NCBI GenBank assembly: GCA_020721225.1
Contig: DYNE01000014.1
Span: 1-47,728, forward strand
Length of the DNA stretch: 47,728 nt
From: Pelodictyon luteolum
Lineage (GTDB): Bacteria > Bacteroidota > Chlorobiia > Chlorobiales > Chlorobiaceae
Direction: 5' to 3'
Below, piece by piece: positions 7,129 through 16,087 of this stretch. Position 1 is the first letter of the stretch. Each line of letters begins with the position of its first letter. The notes beneath the pieces are model-generated. The model saw only the letters and a list, made by a program, of their open reading frames with translations. It searched no databases and was not told where the DNA came from. The translations under genes were made by a program, and so were the position numbers.

Positions 7129-10100
7129 TCATATCTCATCCTCCCCTGTTTCCGTTTCGATCAGCAGCTCCTGCAGTTCGCGGATCAGCGCTTCTGACGG
7201 CAGGTCGCGGTAGAAGCCGTACTCCTCGCCCCGTTCGGCGCTGACGCCGCGCAGGAAAACGTAGATCGCCCCGCCGAAGTGCGTGTCGTAGCGGTAGCCC
7301 GGCACGCGCAGCGAGAGAAAACGGTCGAGCGCCACCGTGTAGAGCAGGTACTGCAGCCGGTAGAGGTTCTCCTGCATCGCCTTGCCGAGATGGTCCCGAT
7401 GGTAGGCTTCGACGGCGTTGCCGAGGTGGTTCGATTTCCAGTCGAGCAGGTAGTAGCGCCCTTTCGCCTCGAACACCATGTCCATGAATCCCATCAGCAT
7501 TCCCTTGACCGGCATAAAGTCGAGTGCCTGCAGTGCGGCGGACGTATCGGCACCGTTCGGAATGACGCCGTGCCTCATGAGCAGTTCCGAAAGCCGGGGC
7601 GAGGTGACGCGCCGAAGCGGGAAGAAAAACTCCAGCTCGGTGCTCCAGCTCCCCTGCCGGAGCCCGCCGAGAGTGAAGCTCCCCTCCGGCGAGGAGAGCG
7701 GCGTCGAGAGCACCTGCCGCACCATCTCCGTCAGGCAGGGCTGCCAGTGGCGGTCGTATCCGTAGCGGTCGAGCGCTTTGGCGGCTGCCTCTTCAATGTG
7801 GCTCTCAGAGGTATCGTCGATAGCATTGTCGAAATCGAGCATTTCGAAGATCGAGTGGATGAGAATGCCCGCTCCGGCCCCTTTCGGGAAGGCGAAGATG
7901 GAGCGATCCGTCTCCGGCAGCACAACAGGAACGACGGCCGCCTGCTGCTCCGGAGCGCTTTCGTCGCGGTCGGGCAGCTCGAAGGCCATGTGACGGTGGC
8001 GGCTGAGGGTGGTGAAACTCGCAATCCGCCAGTCGGTTTCGACGCTCGCTGTGAACTCCCGAAGCACGAACGAAGGCGGTGAGGCCACTGCGGTTCGAAT
8101 GAGAGGCACCGTGAGATCGTCGTCGAGGGAGAGACGCCTGAGCCGGATCGCCCCGCCCGATTCGTCCGAGATATTCTGAAGCCTTTCCGCCATCGCCCCG
8201 GCATCGAGCGCGGCAAGCTCATGCTGCGCATCTCCGACCAGCCGGGGACTCTGCCTGGCCTCGTCCGAAACGTAAAGCAGATAGGAAGAGGGCGAGAGCA
8301 TCGGGGTACGGCCGGACTGGCGTCCATCGACGATCCGTGCGGTGAAAAAAATGCAGCGCCGTTCGGCCCTCGTCAGGGCGACGTAGAAGAGGCGCAGATT
8401 CTCGGCGAGGGATTCGCGCGAGGCCAGCGCCCGGTGGTGCTCTATCGCCCGCGACCCGAAATCCCTTTTCATCCGTCCGTCGTCGTCATGAAACAGCACA
8501 ACATCCCCTCCGCTGCCAGCTCCTCCGAACTGGAAGGGACAGAATACAATCGGGTACTGCAGCCCCTTGCTCACATGGGCGGTGACGATCCTGACGGCAG
8601 GCTCGTCGCTTTCGAGCCTTATCTGGTACTCCTCGCCGGGCTCCCTGGCCGCCACCCGTTCGCCGAACCAGGTGACCAGCCCCTCCATGCCGAGCGCCCG
8701 GCTGTGCGCCTCACGGTGCAGCAGCTCGAAGCAGTGCAGCACGTTGGTCAGGGCGCGCTCGCCGGACGATCCGGAAAGGGCCAGCAGGCGCTCGCGCACG
8801 GCTTCGCGGCGCATCAGTTCGCGCACCATGACCATGAAGCCGCGCTCCTGCCAGAGACGGTGGTACTCGCGGAACTGCTGCAACCGCTCCACCCAGGCGT
8901 TTTCGTCGTCGTTGAGGCGGGCGATGTCGCTGCCGTTCAGTCCGAAAAGCGGCGTGACGAGGGCGGCACGCACGAGCGACTCGCGGCCCGGTTCGGCGAG
9001 CGCCGTAACGAGAATGCGCACCTCCTCGGCTTCGACGGAGGCGAAAACGCTTTCGTCGCTGCGCATGACGGAGACGATGCCGCACTCCCGGAGTGCGGCC
9101 TGCATCATGCGGGCCTGCCGGTGGGTGCGCACGATCACGGCAATGTCGCCCGCATCGGAGCCTCCGTTGATGGTTTCCGTAACCATGGACGCGCAGGCAC
9201 CTGCCGCAAACCGTTCGGACTCTCCGCTCTTCAGGCTGCCGCTGCCGTCGCCGTCGCCGGATCGGAGAAGGCAGATTTCAAGCGGCGGCACCGGAGATTC
9301 GGCATCCCGGAGCACCGCGTTTCCCGCCACGAGCGGCGGCGAGGGAATGTTGTCGAACACGAAGGGGTGACGCGCGCTGTCGAACAGCAGGTTGAAACCG
9401 TCAAGCAGTTTCGGCACCGAACGCCAGTTGGTGTTGAGCGTGAAGCTGCGCTCCCGGCCGACGTCGCTGGCGGCCTGCATATAGGCGAAAATGTCGGCCC
9501 CCCGAAAACTGTAGATCGCCTGCTTGGGATCACCGATGAGGAAGAGCGGCGCCTCGGAACCAGCGTAGATGCGCCGGAAAATGTCGTACTGCACCGGATC
9601 GGTGTCCTGGAATTCGTCGATCAGGGCCGCGCGGTAACGGTTCCGAAGCGCTTCGGCAAGTGCGGCGGATTCAAGGCCACCTGGGGTGGCCGCGATCTCA
9701 TATCCGCCTTGTATAATCGCGGCGGATTCATATCCGCCTTGGAGTGCCTGATAAAGGTCGGCGAGCAGGTCGTCGAAAAAACGGATGTTGCTTTCACGCT
9801 TGCGCTCCGGCAGCCGCTTGCGGTAAAACGCTATTACCTCCGATTTCAGGGCTTGCAACCGCTCGTCAGCGGCCGCCTGCAGACGTTCGCAGGTGTCGAA
9901 GAGCGGATGCGAGGGAGCGGTGCCGGAGGATTTGGTACCGCTTGCGATGCCTGAAGCGGTGAGCTTGTCGAAGCCGTCGAAAAGGCCGAAGGGGTTTCCG
10001 GCGGCCACGAAAACCTCCATGTCGGAGAGCAGCTGCTCCACCCTGTCCGCCCGGTAGGCTTTTTCGGAACGGCTGAGCCCCTTGCCTGTGCGGAGGAGCG

Positions 10101-10809
10101 CCGAAACCGGCGCCTTTTCTTCGCTCCAGATGCGGCGCACCTCGTCGAAAGCCGCCTCGGCTTCATGCCCGATCCGGGCGATTTCCGCCTCGCCATAGAC
10201 CGGGATCACCTCGTCACGACCCGAAAGCTGCAGGGATTTCAGGAAGGCCATGAAGGCGTCCGGAGACCACCCCTTGAGCAGCGCGTAGCCGAGCAACCGG
10301 TCGGCACTGCCGAAAAAGCGTTCACGCCAGAAATCGTCGATCACCTCCCGCGCAAGCGCCGACTGGTCGGTGACAAGCTCGGTGTCGTAGAGCGCTCCGC
10401 TCTCGAAGGCGTGATCCTGCAGGGCGCGATTGCAGAAACCGTGAATGGTAAAGATTGCGGCCGTGTCGAACTCGGCAAGTGCGGCGTCAAGCAGCAGGGC
10501 GGCCCGCTCCTCCATCCCTGCCTGTGCGGCGCGATCGCAGAGATCGATAAGGAATGGATCGTCCGTCGGATCTCCGCGCATGGCGTCGAGCGCCTGGCGA
10601 ATGCGGCGGCGAATGCGCGCATGCAGCTCCCTGGTGGCGGCTTCGGTATAGGTAACCACAAGAATCTGTTCGGGCCGCAGCTCCTTTTCAAGCAGCAGGC
10701 GAAGATAGAGCGAAGTGATCGCCCAGGTTTTGCCGGTTCCGGCGCTCGCCTCGATGAGGTTCATGCCCGAAAGCGGCACCGTGGAGTGATCGAGAATGCG
10801 TATCGTCAT
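7129..10809 (-). CDS. recB: RecB, exodeoxyribonuclease V beta subunit (3'-5' helicase/nuclease)
   Basis: This 1226-aa UvrD-like helicase with a C-terminal nuclease is the main catalytic subunit of RecBCD. Walker A ASAGTGKT is at residues 21-28, LIDEFQDTDPVQYDIF (Walker B) near 395, LIGDPKQAIYSFRGAD near 415, VTAHVSKGLQYPIVF (motif V) near 740 and YVALTRAERR (motif VI) near 820. The nuclease core LLDWKSNHLG is near 1137. The start overlaps the recC stop as ATGA. One oddity is a run of about 28 residues near 355-383 with the 10-residue unit QGGYESAAII repeated, encoded by 30-bp tandem repeats; it lies just before Walker B in a region expected to be a loop. Helicase and nuclease residues look intact. 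Confidence 0.96.
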   Translation of the reverse strand: MTIRILDHSTVPLSGMNLIEASAGTGKTWAITSLYLRLLLEKELRPEQILVVTYTEAATRELHARIRRRIRQALDAMRGDPTDDPFLIDLCDRAAQAGMEERAALLLDAALAEFDTAAIFTIHGFCNRALQDHAFESGALYDTELVTDQSALAREVIDDFWRERFFGSADRLLGYALLKGWSPDAFMAFLKSLQLSGRDEVIPVYGEAEIARIGHEAEAAFDEVRRIWSEEKAPVSALLRTGKGLSRSEKAYRADRVEQLLSDMEVFVAAGNPFGLFDGFDKLTASGIASGTKSSGTAPSHPLFDTCERLQAAADERLQALKSEVIAFYRKRLPERKRESNIRFFDDLLADLYQALQGGYESAAIIQGGYEIAATPGGLESAALAEALRNRYRAALIDEFQDTDPVQYDIFRRIYAGSEAPLFLIGDPKQAIYSFRGADIFAYMQAASDVGRERSFTLNTNWRSVPKLLDGFNLLFDSARHPFVFDNIPSPPLVAGNAVLRDAESPVPPLEICLLRSGDGDGSGSLKSGESERFAAGACASMVTETINGGSDAGDIAVIVRTHRQARMMQAALRECGIVSVMRSDESVFASVEAEEVRILVTALAEPGRESLVRAALVTPLFGLNGSDIARLNDDENAWVERLQQFREYHRLWQERGFMVMVRELMRREAVRERLLALSGSSGERALTNVLHCFELLHREAHSRALGMEGLVTWFGERVAAREPGEEYQIRLESDEPAVRIVTAHVSKGLQYPIVFCPFQFGGAGSGGDVVLFHDDDGRMKRDFGSRAIEHHRALASRESLAENLRLFYVALTRAERRCIFFTARIVDGRQSGRTPMLSPSSYLLYVSDEARQSPRLVGDAQHELAALDAGAMAERLQNISDESGGAIRLRRLSLDDDLTVPLIRTAVASPPSFVLREFTASVETDWRIASFTTLSRHRHMAFELPDRDESAPEQQAAVVPVVLPETDRSIFAFPKGAGAGILIHSIFEMLDFDNAIDDTSESHIEEAAAKALDRYGYDRHWQPCLTEMVRQVLSTPLSSPEGSFTLGGLRQGSWSTELEFFFPLRRVTSPRLSELLMRHGVIPNGADTSAALQALDFMPVKGMLMGFMDMVFEAKGRYYLLDWKSNHLGNAVEAYHRDHLGKAMQENLYRLQYLLYTVALDRFLSLRVPGYRYDTHFGGAIYVFLRGVSAERGEEYGFYRDLPSEALIRELQELLIETETGEDEI
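9661..9750 (-). repeat. 30-bp tandem repeat inside recB
   Basis: Two 30-nt units, each beginning CAAGGCGGATATGA on the minus strand, are followed by a degenerate third. Each unit contains a palindrome (such as GGCGGAT-ATGA-ATCCGCC), and the third copy forms GGCCACC-CCA-GGTGGCC. The unit length keeps recB in frame and encodes QGGYESAAII, QGGYEIAATP and GGLESAAL. It looks like a palindromic repeat that inserted into and duplicated within the coding sequence. Confidence 0.8.
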
Positions 10810-13800
10810 CCCTTCCCTCCGTGTTCAAGCATCGGTAATAACACCTCTTCGGCAATGGCTGCAAAGCGCTCGCCGAGGGGCGGCTCCGTGCCGAAACAGC
10901 GGCGGAAGGCCGGATCGGCACCCTCGCCTTCGCGTCCGCCGTACCCTTCACGCCATGCGGCCAGGGCGGCTTCGGTACGCTCGCGCTCCGTTTTTTCCGC
11001 CTTGCCTGCCCAGGCCGTCGAGGCGCGGGGGAAAAAGGGCAACGGCTCCATGAGCCCCTGCCGGTAAAGCGAGAGCATGGTTTCGAGCCTGCCTGAGGCG
11101 TCGGCTACGGGAGTGTACCTGACGGCACGGTCGAGCATGACGAGACGGGTCTCCTGCATATGACCCGGACTGCACGCACCGAGCACGAGGTGCAGAATCC
11201 ATGAACCGATGCGATCCTTCTCCCGCATCTTCGCGCAGCGGTAGAGCAGCTGCCCGGAGGGCAGAAGATGGTCGAGCCTGCCGGTCAGCCGGAATCCCCC
11301 GATGTCGAGATCGGCTTCAAGCACGGCTGGCGTCGCGCTCCCCTTAAGCTCCGGAAGCCTGTCGGCGAACTCCCTCACCTCGGCAAGCAGCTCTCCGAAG
11401 AGCAATTCGCCGTGTCGGGCCGGCGGCAAGAGACCTCTCGACCGGAACAGAGGCAGGAGAGCCTCTTCTTTTCCCCCTTCGAGCACCGCTGCAAGCAGTT
11501 CCTGGCGCATCAGGTATGCGTCGAGGCCCTCGGCGCCGAAGGGCTCGCGCTCTTCGAGCGGACGAAGCGCTGCAGAGGGTTTGAGTCCGAGCTGCCGGTC
11601 GAGAAAGAATGCCGAGGGGTTGGCGAAAAACTTCACCAGATCGTCGATCGTCACCCGGCGATCCCCGTCGTCAGCCTCAGGAAGCGGTTCGTCCATAAAG
11701 GGACGGGCTTCGACCGGATTTCGCCCCCTGCTCCCATTACCTGCATTGCGCCCATTACGTAGATTACGCCCATTGCGACGTTCAAGCGCCCGGAAATTAT
11801 CGACCGAGTAGCTGAAAAGTGGCGACCCTTCGGTGAAGTATGCGGGACTGAACCCCTGGAGCCTGTGCCGGACAACCATGCGCGATATCGCGTCCTCCCC
11901 TTCCGGAAATGCGAAACCCCGCGCTATGGCATCGAGCAGTTCGCTCACCAGCACGGAGGGCGGCTGTGGCGTGTTGTCCCTGATGCTCTGGCCGACATAG
12001 CTCAGGTAGAGGACATCGCGTGCAGAGAGGATCGATTCGAGAAAGAGGTAACGGTCGTCGCCGCGGACGGAGCGGTCACCCCTGCGCGGTTCCCTCGACA
12101 TCATGTCGAAACCCGGCAAACGCTGCTGGCGGGGGAAAGCCCCGTCGTTCATGCCGATCATGGCAACCACGCGGAACGGGATGCTGCGCATCGGCAGCAT
12201 GGCGCAGAAGGTGATGCCGCCGGTCATGAAGCCGAGCCCCATCTCGAACTTTTCGAGACGGCCGCGCAGCCAGGCGATCATCACCGGGGCCGCCGTCTCG
12301 CCCCCGAAACCGGCCTCTGCGGCGAGTTCCGTCAGTCTGTCGATTTCGGCGGCGATGTGCGAAAGCTCCCTTTCGACCACCTCATCGGCGTCGATAAAGG
12401 TGTCGAGCATCCAGATGAAATGATCCCGCCATCCGTCGAGCGTGCGTGGCCGATCGAACCTTGCCGAGAGCGCATCGAGGGCATCGATGAAATCGGCGAG
12501 CTTGCCGAGGGTTTCCGCGTCGCCCTCGACGTCAAAAGGCAGCACCCCGTCCGAGAGCACCCCCTCGTCCGGCATGGCATAGCCGAGCAGCAGCCGCTCG
12601 AGCCCCGCCCTCCACGAGTTTTCGCGGAAAGGGGGCAGGCCGAGGCCGCTCCGCGAACGCTCGTCCATACCCCAGCAGATTCGCGTATCGGCCACCCAGA
12701 CTCGAATCGTATCGAGTTCCTCTTCGTCGAGCCTGAAGCGTCGGCTCACCGGCGGCGAAGAGAGCAGATCGAAAATCTCCGGAGCAGGGAGACGGCTGCC
12801 GTAGAGTTCGAGCAGCTTCAGCAGGGCCGGGGCTATGCCACCCTCGTCGAGCATGCGGCGGTCGGCTATCGAATGCGGCAGGCGCGGTACGCCCTCGCCG
12901 GAAACTCCGAAGACCGTGGCGATATAGGGGGCATAGGTCTCGATATCCGGCGACATCACGACGATATCACGAGGTTCCAGTCCGGGAAGATGTTCGAGAA
13001 GATCGAGCAGGTTGTCGTGCAGCACCTCGACTTCGCGCAGCGGATTGTGGCAGGAGTGAACCTGAACCGAACGGTCGGCAGGATCCGGCGAGGAACGGCG
13101 CTCCCCCTCCTCCCCCGTACCGCTGAGGTTGAGCATGTCGGACTGCAGGGCGTGCAGGAGGGTGTCGTCGGCGGGTTCGATGTAGAGGTCGTGCTCGTTT
13201 TCGATTCCGCCGGCTTCGAGCAGGAGATCGGCGAACTCACGGCCGCTTCTGCCGAGCGAGGCAAGCAGCGGATTGCCCTCGGTGCTCAGTTCCCGTTCGC
13301 CCTCGCTCATCCGGAAGAGCTTTCTGCGGGAAACGATATCCGACCAGTACTCCTGCGTCGGGCTCAGCAGGAAGATGTTGACCGGTATCCTCGTCGCCAG
13401 GGCTTCGATCATCCCGATATGGTAGGGCGGCATGCAGGAGATGCCGAAGAGAGAAATCCGCTTCGGAAAGGCGGCAGGAAGCGGCGCGTGCCGAACCTTG
13501 AGGCAGAACTCGGTTTTCAGACGGCCACGATGCTTGCCGGAACTCTCTGCAACCAGCGCCCGCCATAATTCCGGCTGCCAGTCGAGGGCCCCGTCGTTTC
13601 GCCCCTCTTCCCATGCGGCGAGAAGGTCGGTACGGAAAAGGGTGTACTGGTCGAAGGTATCGGCGATGCGGCCGGAGAGCTGAAAGAGCTTGAGCCCCTC
13701 CCGGTCGTTCCGCAGGTAGGAGCGAAGGGGCGAAAATAACTCACGATCGAGCATCTCAGGCAGGAGGCGCATGAGTGTCCAGCACATCGTCTCTTTTGAA

Positions 13801-14057
13801 AACTTCTCCGAATCGGGCTGCGTCAGTTCCATCTCCTCGAAAAGTTGCTGCAGCAGCCTGTTCGGAAAGGGATACTCCGCACCGGCCCAGACGCCGAACC
13901 GCCGGGCAAGTTCCATGGAAATCCACCGCTGCATGCCGCGACTCTGCACCACTATTTTCTCGGGTTCGAAAACGGATGGCGGATTGCGACGCAGAACTTC
14001 CGCCAGCGCATCGACAAGCGTTTCCATCCGGTTTCCGGTATAGAGATGCAGGGTCAT
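10806..14057 (-). CDS. recC: RecC, exodeoxyribonuclease V gamma subunit
   Basis: This 1083-aa protein scaffolds the RecBCD complex, splits the duplex and, in well-studied relatives, reads the Chi site. The opening LHLYTGNRMETLVDALAEVL and IVVQSRGMQRWISMELA are typical of RecC, as is the inactive-helicase core with VVMSPDIETYAPYI and RVVAMIGMNDGAFPR. Length is near the E. coli value (1122). The start overlaps the stop of the PH-domain gene by 4 nt (ATGA), and the stop overlaps recB the same way. A low-complexity stretch RRNGRNLRNGRNAGNGSRGR near residues 760-780 is encoded by short tandem repeats and is probably a flexible insertion. Confidence 0.95.
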   Translation of the reverse strand: MTLHLYTGNRMETLVDALAEVLRRNPPSVFEPEKIVVQSRGMQRWISMELARRFGVWAGAEYPFPNRLLQQLFEEMELTQPDSEKFSKETMCWTLMRLLPEMLDRELFSPLRSYLRNDREGLKLFQLSGRIADTFDQYTLFRTDLLAAWEEGRNDGALDWQPELWRALVAESSGKHRGRLKTEFCLKVRHAPLPAAFPKRISLFGISCMPPYHIGMIEALATRIPVNIFLLSPTQEYWSDIVSRRKLFRMSEGERELSTEGNPLLASLGRSGREFADLLLEAGGIENEHDLYIEPADDTLLHALQSDMLNLSGTGEEGERRSSPDPADRSVQVHSCHNPLREVEVLHDNLLDLLEHLPGLEPRDIVVMSPDIETYAPYIATVFGVSGEGVPRLPHSIADRRMLDEGGIAPALLKLLELYGSRLPAPEIFDLLSSPPVSRRFRLDEEELDTIRVWVADTRICWGMDERSRSGLGLPPFRENSWRAGLERLLLGYAMPDEGVLSDGVLPFDVEGDAETLGKLADFIDALDALSARFDRPRTLDGWRDHFIWMLDTFIDADEVVERELSHIAAEIDRLTELAAEAGFGGETAAPVMIAWLRGRLEKFEMGLGFMTGGITFCAMLPMRSIPFRVVAMIGMNDGAFPRQQRLPGFDMMSREPRRGDRSVRGDDRYLFLESILSARDVLYLSYVGQSIRDNTPQPPSVLVSELLDAIARGFAFPEGEDAISRMVVRHRLQGFSPAYFTEGSPLFSYSVDNFRALERRNGRNLRNGRNAGNGSRGRNPVEARPFMDEPLPEADDGDRRVTIDDLVKFFANPSAFFLDRQLGLKPSAALRPLEEREPFGAEGLDAYLMRQELLAAVLEGGKEEALLPLFRSRGLLPPARHGELLFGELLAEVREFADRLPELKGSATPAVLEADLDIGGFRLTGRLDHLLPSGQLLYRCAKMREKDRIGSWILHLVLGACSPGHMQETRLVMLDRAVRYTPVADASGRLETMLSLYRQGLMEPLPFFPRASTAWAGKAEKTERERTEAALAAWREGYGGREGEGADPAFRRCFGTEPPLGERFAAIAEEVLLPMLEHGGKG
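11728..11778 (-). repeat. tandem repeat inside recC
   Basis: About 18-bp units built on GCCCATTACG and GCCCATTGCG (plus-strand reading) repeat two to three times. They encode the Arg/Asn/Gly-rich stretch of RecC. The frame is kept. The units differ from the recB repeat in sequence but have the same effect, a polar loop insertion. Confidence 0.65.
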
Positions 14058-14572
14058 GTACGCCGGAGGGATGATTCGGGAGTTTCCTGGAAGGCGTCTA
14101 TAGCTTCCATGGCCTTGCGGCGGAATCCGAGCGGATCGCCGATACCCGGTATGGGGGTTATCCCTCCGCCGGTGCCGTTGATGCTGAGCGTTCCGAAGCC
14201 GAGAATTCGTCCAAGCACCCCCTGTTCCACATGGAAGCTCTCGACCTTGCTGTGGTTCAGTTCGATGGTGCTGCGACGGATGAAGCCGAATTTCGCTATG
14301 ATCCGCTTCGACGTCACGGCAAGCTCGGTGGACCGGCGCTTGACGAACGCCTCACCCGTAAACCATAATCCGGCCACCAGAATGACGACTCCGGTATACC
14401 AGGCAGCCGAAGAAAGTTCCGGATTGCCATCGAGCGTGGCCCAATAGGAAAAAACCATCAGCACGAGAGAGAGTGCCATGAAAAGTATCGCCTTGACAAA
14501 CACCGTCCAGTGCAGCCTGGCTTTGGCATACAGTTTTTCACCCTGCATCAGGTTATTTTCGACGTATCCCAT
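14054..14572 (-). CDS. PH-domain membrane protein (bPH2/DUF304 family)
   Basis: This 172-aa membrane protein has two hydrophobic segments, about residues 25-48 (AILFMALSLVLMVFSYW) and 60-75 (YTGVVILVAGLWFTG). These are followed by a bacterial PH domain: LAVTSKRIIAKFGFIRRSTIELN, VESFHVEQGVLGRILGFGTLSING. Proteins of this kind are widespread and their ligand is mostly unknown. The stop codon overlaps the recC start as ATGA, so it is translationally coupled to the RecBCD operon. No functional link between PH proteins and RecBCD is known to me, and the coupling may simply reflect operon packing. The C-terminal 25 residues are variable. Confidence 0.85.
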   Translation of the reverse strand: MGYVENNLMQGEKLYAKARLHWTVFVKAILFMALSLVLMVFSYWATLDGNPELSSAAWYTGVVILVAGLWFTGEAFVKRRSTELAVTSKRIIAKFGFIRRSTIELNHSKVESFHVEQGVLGRILGFGTLSINGTGGGITPIPGIGDPLGFRRKAMEAIDAFQETPESSLRRT

Positions 14573-14602
14573 CGCCCTGTACTCCGTTTATAGCTTTACT
14601 GT

Positions 14603-15931
14603 TTACCTGAACAATTCTCCTTCCTGTTCGAACACTACCCGCAGCGTATCGTTCTGAAGCCTTGCCTTGAGCCATGCCTTGACTTTTTCCCGCTCGACAT
14701 CGGCAAGCCCCGAAGAGGAAGAAATGACCACATAGGCGAGCTTTCGGGGTTTCTCCTCATCCCCGGCGCTGAAGCTGTAGGGTTCGGCGAACAGACAGGC
14801 GGTAACGGACGGAAATACCGTGCGCAACTCCCTCAGCAGCGGTTTTCCCGTATATGCGCGCTGCTCCAGGCTGTCACGGATTCGCCGGCTCTCCTCGAGG
14901 GTGAGCGTGAGATTCCGCAATTGCGCCAGAGCCTTGTCTTTTTCGCCGAGATCCCCGGTAATATCGGCAAACGAAATCCCCTGTTCAAACGAAAGCGTCG
15001 CATCGCCGAGACCGAACTCCTCCGCTCGCTTGCGAAGAACAGCCTTGCTCTCATCCGTTAGCGAACGACCTGCATAGCTGAGTGAAATCTGCCGTTTGTC
15101 CGCGTCGATATCGTTGCGAAGCAGGTAGTCGCCCCTGAAAACCTGTGCCGATCGAACGAACCTGCCCGCATTCTCGATGAAACGCTCCTTCTTGACGAGA
15201 ACAAAACCAAAATAGATGCTGGGAACGAGCGTAACGAGCATAACAACGGTTATCCACCTGTTGATACGGGCTTTCTGGGCTTCGGCGATATCGCTTCTTA
15301 TGGGAAACTTCATGAACTGCGAAAAAATCACCGTCGAAAGGCCGATAAAAACGGTATTGATGGTGAAGAGGTAAAAGGCGCCGAAAAAGAAAGAAAACTG
15401 GCCGGTTGCAAGGCCGTACCCGGCTGTACAGAGGGGCGGCATGAGCGCCGTAGCGATGGCGACGCCTGGCACGACGTTGCCTTTCAGTCTCGTCGTGAGC
15501 GACATCGTGCCGGCAAGACCGCCGAAGAGAGCGATCAGAACGTCGTATATGGTGGGACTGGTTCGGGCCAGCAACTCGGAGTAGGCGCTCGAAACCGGGC
15601 TCACGGCAAAATAGAGGGTTGAGGTGACAAGGCTTGCCGCTATGGCAAACGAAAGATGTTTCAGGGATCGGCGCAGAAGCGCAAAATCGTAGGTGGCGAT
15701 ACTGTACCCTATGCCGTTTATGGGGCCCATGATCGGAGATATGAGCATGGCGCCGATGATGACGGCCGTCGAGTTGGTGTTGAGTCCGACCGAGGCGAGC
15801 ACGATGGCGAAGATAAGAATCCAGAGACGTGCCCCCTTGAACTCGATGTCGCTTTCGACGGCGCTGTGAATATCCCTGAACGACTCCGCATCGCGACTGA
15901 TACTGAAGTATTGAAAGAGTTTACTGGTCAT
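14603..15931 (-). CDS. DUF389 family integral membrane protein
   Basis: The 442-aa protein has an N-terminal membrane domain (about residues 35-255) with six or seven hydrophobic segments and the family hallmarks TNSTAVIIGAMLISPIMGPI and KGNVVPGVAIATALMPPLC. A soluble C-terminal domain of about 190 residues follows. DUF389 (TIGR00341-like) proteins are common in bacteria, and their function is not established. It lies 30 nt upstream of the PH-domain gene on the same strand and may be the first gene of the recBCD transcript. Upstream (15932-16087) is a divergent promoter region shared with the serpin gene. Confidence 0.85.
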   Translation of the reverse strand: MTSKLFQYFSISRDAESFRDIHSAVESDIEFKGARLWILIFAIVLASVGLNTNSTAVIIGAMLISPIMGPINGIGYSIATYDFALLRRSLKHLSFAIAASLVTSTLYFAVSPVSSAYSELLARTSPTIYDVLIALFGGLAGTMSLTTRLKGNVVPGVAIATALMPPLCTAGYGLATGQFSFFFGAFYLFTINTVFIGLSTVIFSQFMKFPIRSDIAEAQKARINRWITVVMLVTLVPSIYFGFVLVKKERFIENAGRFVRSAQVFRGDYLLRNDIDADKRQISLSYAGRSLTDESKAVLRKRAEEFGLGDATLSFEQGISFADITGDLGEKDKALAQLRNLTLTLEESRRIRDSLEQRAYTGKPLLRELRTVFPSVTACLFAEPYSFSAGDEEKPRKLAYVVISSSSGLADVEREKVKAWLKARLQNDTLRVVFEQEGELFR

Positions 15932-16087
15932 GCGTGATTATGGTCAACTGCCCGAAAACGAAATTTTCCTTCCCGATAAAATACAGCAATTTCTTCAGTT
16001 TCCTTTCACTTACGAAGAGCGGGAGAAAATGTTTATTTTCAAATGTCGATGCCCACAACGGATACTCATGAAAAACATAACTTTCCC

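Noticed and set aside
8221-9954. 577-codon open frame opposite recB
   Set aside because: It is a shadow of recB, with no recognisable domain and His/Gly/Ala/Arg-rich composition typical of antisense frames.
11865-13568. 567-codon open frame opposite recC
   Set aside because: Same reason: it is antisense to recC with no family resemblance.
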